A DNA stretch of 8,940 nt from positions 1 through 8,940 of the forward strand of contig CALMMO010000076.1 in the NCBI GenBank assembly GCA_937868455.1, read 5' to 3'. The position numbers and the translations under genes were made by a program. Shown one piece after another: positions 6,512 to 8,940 of this stretch (the first letter of the stretch is position 1; each line of letters begins with the position of its first letter). Under the pieces are notes generated by a model. That model ran no database searches. It worked only from the letters and a program-made list of their open reading frames with translations, and was not told where the DNA came from. Source of the stretch: an uncultured Marmoricola sp. Lineage in GTDB: Bacteria; Actinomycetota; Actinomycetes; Propionibacteriales; Nocardioidaceae.

Positions 6512-7638
6512 ATCCCGAACAGCAACTCAGTGACGCGCTCGGGTCGCGCGGGAAGGCCTACGATCCGGCACCGATCGGCTTCGAGGAAGTCACTCGTCGA
6601 GCCGGACGAATTCGCCGTCGACGCCTCACCGCGTCTATTGCCGCGACGGGCCTTGGGCTGGCGGGCGTCGTAGGCATCGCAACGACCTGGAATGCACCCA
6701 CTGGTGGCCAGCAAATCCCGCCAGTTGCCACCGGGTCAGTTCACCCGACCCCTTTCATCGACACCGTCGGCCCCTTGTCACTGTCTTCGGTCAAGCGGGG
6801 AGCAGCGCCTCATGTTGCCTACCTGTTTGATGGTCGGGTCTACAGCCCCGGTGACATTGACGAACCACTGCCCAACCCTCGAGGCGTCACGTCCTTCGGT
6901 TCCTACCATGGCGGCTGGGTGACCGTGCGCAACAACGAGTTGGTGACCCAGTTCGACGCCGACGGCGCCGTGGTGCGCAGCGGCCCAGGCAGCGGTTTGT
7001 CCACCGACGCAGACGGCGCCCGACACGGCTTCGCCATCAACGGCACGTTGTACGTCGGCTCGCCGATGGCCGAGGGCGAGACCGCAATCGCGCTGCGTTC
7101 TGGATCGGTGTTTAAAGGGTTCGTTTCGGGAAGCCGATGGATCGAAGAACGCGACGGCAAAACCTTCCTAGTCTCAAGCGACGGCAACAAGCACACCCGA
7201 ATGCCCATGCTTGCCCCCGTGCGGGCGACCTCCTCCACGGGTGACCTCTATGTCGGCAGCGGCTTTGACTCGGTGCAGGTGAGCTCGATCGATGGCTCCA
7301 CGAAATGGGAGTCCACCGCCTGGATCCCCGAGTCGTTCTCTCCAGACGGCACTCTGGTCGCAGCGCTATCTCCCTCTGAGGGGCTCGCCAAGGTCGCCCG
7401 CGTAGCCATCCTCGATGCCAAGACTGGCCAGCGGCTTGCCTACTTCCGACTCACCGAGCACAGTCTCGAACTGGCTGGAATGCCTCGGTGGGAAGACAAT
7501 TCCCACATCCTGTTTGGCGCCAAACAGCTAGGCAATAGCCAGGTCGCGTTGCTGCGCTTGGGTGTCGACAAATCGCTGGTGCGAGCGACCAAGGTCCTCG
7601 ATGCGACCCACCGTCAGGGATTCGTCATCTCCGACTGA
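6508..7638 (+). CDS. putative membrane-anchored anti-sigma factor with extracytoplasmic propeller-like domain
   Basis: Probable partner and inhibitor of the upstream sigma factor. The 376-aa product has a short cytosolic segment (1-39) ending in the basic RIRRRR (34-39), one membrane helix at about 41-60, and a large outer domain. That domain includes FSPDG (277-281) followed by a strand-rich AILDAKTGQ stretch, resembling PD40/WD40-like beta-propeller blades. It contains no cysteine, so it is not a zinc-binding (ZAS, HxxxCxxC) anti-sigma factor; the cytosolic part would have to bind sigma in another way. The start is the ATG at 6508, overlapping the sigma stop, with AGGGAG upstream; an open frame back to 6430 overlaps sigma coding and is rejected. 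The inference rests on position, topology and the repeated finding of such proteins next to SigE-family sigma genes. It could be a sensor co-regulator rather than a true anti-sigma factor. Confidence 0.8.
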   Translation: MNPEQQLSDALGSRGKAYDPAPIGFEEVTRRAGRIRRRRLTASIAATGLGLAGVVGIATTWNAPTGGQQIPPVATGSVHPTPFIDTVGPLSLSSVKRGAAPHVAYLFDGRVYSPGDIDEPLPNPRGVTSFGSYHGGWVTVRNNELVTQFDADGAVVRSGPGSGLSTDADGARHGFAINGTLYVGSPMAEGETAIALRSGSVFKGFVSGSRWIEERDGKTFLVSSDGNKHTRMPMLAPVRATSSTGDLYVGSGFDSVQVSSIDGSTKWESTAWIPESFSPDGTLVAALSPSEGLAKVARVAILDAKTGQRLAYFRLTEHSLELAGMPRWEDNSHILFGAKQLGNSQVALLRLGVDKSLVRATKVLDATHRQGFVISD

Positions 7639-7639
7639 C

Positions 7640-8686
7640 CTAGGCGAGCACCTGGGTGACGGGCAGGCTCGAATCTGCTGGTACGTCGAGGGCGCTGGGG
7701 GTGCGACCGCGTCGTACGACCTCGGCGCCGAGCGCCGCCACCATCGCCCCGTTATCGGTGCATAGCCCCGGTCGAGGCACCCTGACTCGGATGCCAAGAG
7801 CACTGGCGCGCTCGGTGGCCAAGGCTCGGAGCCGACTGTTAGCCGCGACACCGCCGCCGATCAAGATGTCCTCGATGCCTTCGGTGCGGGCCGCGTCGAG
7901 CGCCTTGCGCACCAACACATCACACACCGCCTCTTGGAAGCTTGCCGCCACATCGGCAACAGGAACCGCCTCACCCGAACGTTGCTTGGCCTCCACCCAC
8001 CGAGCCACGGCGGTCTTGAGCCCGGAGAAGGAGAAGTCGAACCGGTGCCGCTCGAGGTCACGTCGGCTGGTCAGACCGCGGGGGAAATCGATGGCCACCG
8101 AATTGCCTGACGCGGCCATGCGATCCACGTGGGGGCCACCTGGGAATGGCAGGCCGAGCAGGCGGGCGACTTTGTCGAAGGCCTCCCCTGCAGCGTCATC
8201 GATTGTCGCGCCCATCGGGCGCACATCGGCGGTGACATCTTCGACTCGCAGCAGGCTGGAGTGTCCACCGCTGACGAGCATGGCCAAACAAGGCTCGGGA
8301 AGCGGGCCGTGCTCAAGTTGGTCAACGGCGACGTGGGCAGCCAAGTGGTTGAGCGCAAACAGTGGCTTATCAAGCGAGATCGCCAGCGCTTTGGCGGCTG
8401 CGACCCCCACCAACAGCGCACCGGCTAGTCCGGGACCGCTGGTGACCGCAATCGCGTCGACGTCACTGACACGAATACCAGCGGTGTCACAGGCGCGTTC
8501 GATGGTGGGCACCATCGCTTCGAGGTGAGCCCGGCTAGCGACCTCAGGCACTACCCCACCAAATCTGGCGTGCTCCTCGACGCTGCTAGCCACCGCGTCT
8601 GCAAGCAGGGTGTAGCCGCGCACGATGCCCACACCTGTCTCATCACAGGAGGTCTCGATGCCCAAGACGAGTGGTTCGTTGTTCAT
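7640..8686 (-). CDS. tsaD: tRNA N6-adenosine threonylcarbamoyltransferase TsaD
   Basis: Catalytic subunit that transfers the threonylcarbamoyl group from threonylcarbamoyl-AMP to A37 of ANN-decoding tRNAs (t6A), working with TsaB and TsaE; broadly essential and cytosolic. The 348-aa length is normal for the family. ASKHA-fold motifs are visible: [11 protein letters not shown] (8-18), [14 protein letters not shown] (81-94), the metal ligands H114 and H118 in NHLAAH, VSGGHS (138-143), [20 protein letters not shown] (159-178), [11 protein letters not shown] (277-287) and the metal-binding aspartate D311 in CTDNGAM. The ATG at 8686 overlaps the rimI stop as ATGA, with GGAG eight bases upstream; a GTG three codons earlier is less likely. 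It is co-transcribed with rimI, as is common in Actinobacteria. Its stop is one base from the convergent anti-sigma stop. Confidence 0.97.
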   Translation of the reverse strand: MNNEPLVLGIETSCDETGVGIVRGYTLLADAVASSVEEHARFGGVVPEVASRAHLEAMVPTIERACDTAGIRVSDVDAIAVTSGPGLAGALLVGVAAAKALAISLDKPLFALNHLAAHVAVDQLEHGPLPEPCLAMLVSGGHSSLLRVEDVTADVRPMGATIDDAAGEAFDKVARLLGLPFPGGPHVDRMAASGNSVAIDFPRGLTSRRDLERHRFDFSFSGLKTAVARWVEAKQRSGEAVPVADVAASFQEAVCDVLVRKALDAARTEGIEDILIGGGVAANSRLRALATERASALGIRVRVPRPGLCTDNGAMVAALGAEVVRRGRTPSALDVPADSSLPVTQVLA

Positions 8687-8940
8687 CGGACCCACTCCAT
8701 CACTAGGGCGTCGGCACCATCGAGGTAGTAGCCCGCACGAACGTCGATTGTGGTGAACCCAAAGCGTTCATAGAGCCCAATGGCACCCACGTTGTCGCGC
8801 CGTACTTCTAAGAGCACCCGAGCTTGTGTCGAGCGGTCCAGAGCGGCCTGCAGCAACTCTGCACCCACGCCGGTGCGCCGATGCTGCGGCAACACCGCAA
8901 TCCGATCGAGGTCACACACATCTCCGGCTGGGCGCATCAC
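8683..8940 (-). CDS. rimI: ribosomal protein S18-alanine N-acetyltransferase RimI (5' partial)
   Basis: C-terminal part of a GNAT acetyltransferase that uses acetyl-CoA to acetylate protein N-termini, classically of ribosomal protein S18. Visible features are the strand leading to [21 protein letters not shown], which holds the acetyl-CoA pyrophosphate-binding motif R-R-T-G-V-G, then [20 protein letters not shown] with the conserved N and LYxxxGF motif, and [13 protein letters not shown] near the end. These last motifs are characteristic of RimI rather than generic GNAT proteins. The frame is open to the window edge, so the start lies to the right. The TGA stop is contained in the ATGA overlap with tsaD. 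In related genomes tsaE and tsaB usually lie just upstream, which cannot be seen here. Confidence 0.9.
   Translation of the reverse strand: MMRPAGDVCDLDRIAVLPQHRRTGVGAELLQAALDRSTQARVLLEVRRDNVGAIGLYERFGFTTIDVRAGYYLDGADALVMEWVR

Noticed and set aside
7656..8528. 290-codon open frame on + opposite tsaD
   Set aside because: It is low-complexity Ser/Arg/Ala-rich and fully antisense to a complete, motif-rich tsaD; a by-product of high GC.

Overview
This is a high-GC actinobacterial (Actinomycetota) chromosomal segment. The strongest lineage marker is a mycothiol-dependent formaldehyde dehydrogenase (mscR), because mycothiol is the actinobacterial low-molecular-weight thiol. A SigE-family ECF sigma factor, a THUMP-like methyltransferase and the rimI-tsaD pair fit the same group. 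The order or genus cannot be fixed from the window. Eight protein genes are supported, and two of them run off the window edges. I found no RNA genes, CRISPR arrays, insertion sequences or phage genes.

Layout, left to right: (1) the 3' part of a class I SAM methyltransferase gene on + (2-985). (2) A minus-strand cluster reading right to left, mscR (4284-3178), an MBL-fold hydrolase (3167-2547) and a GH3/NagZ-like lipoprotein (2590-953); spacing is 10 bp and then an overlap, so it is probably one transcript. Its 3' end overlaps the end of the methyltransferase gene by 33 bp on the opposite strand. (3) A 172-bp leader region upstream of mscR with a compound inverted repeat ending against the mscR Shine-Dalgarno. 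(4) An unrecognised secreted lipoprotein on minus (5713-4457). (5) A 228-bp divergent intergenic region with a good ECF-type promoter on +. (6) A sigma factor and membrane-anchored putative anti-sigma factor on + (5942-6511, 6508-7638), coupled by an ATGA overlap. (7) tsaD and the 3' part of rimI on minus (8686-7640, 8940-8683), also ATGA-coupled. The anti-sigma and tsaD stop codons face each other with one base between them.

Functionally there are three blocks. The mscR block detoxifies formaldehyde and S-nitrosomycothiol; the MBL protein is a candidate thioesterase for the S-formyl-mycothiol product, and the GH3 lipoprotein adds an envelope or peptidoglycan-recycling activity. The sigma/anti-sigma pair with the divergent lipoprotein looks like an envelope-signalling module, probably autoregulated. 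The rimI-tsaD block is housekeeping (N-terminal protein acetylation and tRNA t6A37 synthesis).

The most interesting unexplained items are the sigma/anti-sigma/lipoprotein module, the hairpin in the mscR leader, and possible run-on of the sigma operon into tsaD antisense. I see no unmistakable new defence or mobile system.
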